From assembly GCA_003254905.1 (NCBI GenBank), contig QANU01067059.1, positions 282,445-346,444 of the forward strand: a stretch of 64,000 nucleotides of DNA, written 5' to 3'. The notes under the pieces were generated by a model, which was given only the letters and a program-made list of their open reading frames with translations, was not told where the DNA came from and ran no database searches. This document shows positions 63,197-64,000 of this stretch, one piece after another. The translations under genes and the position numbers were made by a program. This DNA is from Nissolia schottii (lineage: Eukaryota > Streptophyta > Magnoliopsida > Fabales > Fabaceae). Each line of letters opens with the position of its first letter. Positions within the stretch are counted from its first letter, which is position 1.

Positions 63197-64000
63197 ATAT
63201 CCTTTTTACTAGTTGGTTTGTTTTGATGATTTTGTTCTTGGTATTTCGATTTCTCTTTAGATTAGATCCAATGGTCATTTTGCATGCTGCAGCCAGATGC
63301 CTTCGTATGCATGATCCGTGGGGGAAAATATCTGGTATTCTGGTTGTGGACATTCTGTTTCGGTCATGTTCGAAAAAAGTTTCAATTTTACCCCTTTAAA
63401 AGAAAAGTTAGTCTGCAAGAGTGAAATGTTATGCCAAAAATTTGTATATGACCACCCATCACTAGAAATGGTTAGCTGCTTGTTTATGAAATTATGATAG
63501 ATTTCAATGAATCAATCAAAATTCACAATGTATATTTGTATTTGCTAGCATGTGCTTAGTTTATTTGAAATGTAGTATAGTGGTTGCTTGCCTTATAAGT
63601 ACGTTTTTCCTGGTAAATTTCTTGAGATTTGGCTAGTCACTGTGTGTAACTATTGTAGTAAGCATTGTTAAATGATAATATTTTGTACTGTTGCCTAGAT
63701 CCTGAAGACCCTTTTCTTCCCATGTGATTCTATATTTGCTGTATCTATTCTATCAATGTCAATACCTATGCAGGACAATTCATTTTGTCTGGTGAACCCA
63801 TTTTGTATATTGAAATAGCTCTGTATATTGATAATGGAGTTTAATCCCACTGTGGAGTGATGCTCAATAACTTGAATACAACTATGAAAGTTCAGTGAAA
63901 CTGTATAAACAATGTGGATATGAAAGGAAAGCTGTAAAGACAGCCTGGATATGAAGGGACCCCTTAACCTCCTCTTTATTCTCTCAGTTCTAGTTTGCCC
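63197..64000 (+). other. Di19 third intron (U12-type), runs off the window
   Basis: Non-coding sequence following the ATATCCTTTT donor. No exon encoding the expected basic segment is visible before the window end. A ccttaac word at about 63963-63969 resembles a U12 branch site, but the downstream sequence (ctctcag/ttctag) does not give the expected protein, so the true acceptor is probably further right. Confidence 0.6.

Noticed and set aside
1..64000. CRISPR arrays, bacterial operons, rRNA or intact tRNA genes
   Set aside because: None visible. The sequence is plant nuclear DNA; the only tRNA-like signal is the SINE-like stretch near 55.6 kb, which does not look like an intact tRNA.

Overview
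The window reads as nuclear chromosomal DNA of a dicot plant, most likely a legume close to soybean (Glycine). The genes have GT-AG introns with AT-rich, T-rich interiors. The protein families are plant-specific (type-B cytokinin response regulator, COBRA-like protein, PLS-type PPR protein, Di19). About two thirds of the sequence is AT-rich intergenic DNA full of degraded transposons. The legume placement is an inference from overall character and remembered homologues; no search was run.

Layout. (1) 1-1085: the last exon and 3'UTR of an upstream importin-alpha copy cut by the window edge. (2) 1086-6860: spacer holding a decayed, 5'-truncated LINE on the minus strand (3790-6400) with a Harbinger-like MITE nested in its RNase H region. 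(3) 6864-9816: a complete ten-exon importin-alpha gene, in tandem with the first copy. (4) 11176-15944: a Mutator-like element with a broken FAR1-type transposase. (5) 17795-18325 (minus): a small secreted proline-rich, probably GPI-anchored cell-wall protein. (6) 18560-24900: 6 kb without a recognisable gene. (7) 24939-26489: an intronless PPR gene with a probably spliced 3'UTR. (8) 30011-33336: a two-exon COBRA-like gene with one MITE just upstream and another inside its intron. (9) 33780-36350: a CT-rich and inverted-array repeat block. (10) 37030-40317 (minus): a six-exon type-B response regulator of the ARR1/ARR2 kind. (11) 41570-45840 (minus): a second, longer LINE with its reverse-transcriptase core deleted. 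(12) 50224-51148: a TIR-bounded element carrying a fragment of a tonoplast sugar transporter gene, followed by a third LINE fragment (51360-52440, plus). (13) 52480-61680: AT-rich intergenic DNA with a MITE, a SINE-like sequence and microsatellites. (14) 61858 to the window end: the first three exons of a Di19 zinc-finger gene whose third intron starts with an exact U12-type AT-AC donor.

The host genes are independent plant loci and do not form a pathway: nuclear import, cytokinin signalling, cell-wall and membrane proteins, organelle RNA metabolism and stress response. I see no operon-like or novel multi-gene system. The most interesting signals are the U12 intron in the Di19 gene, the transposon that captured a sugar-transporter exon, the MITE family found at two loci (one copy in the COBRA-like promoter), the nested transposon insertions, and the palindromic 23-bp repeat array near 34.4-35.0 kb.
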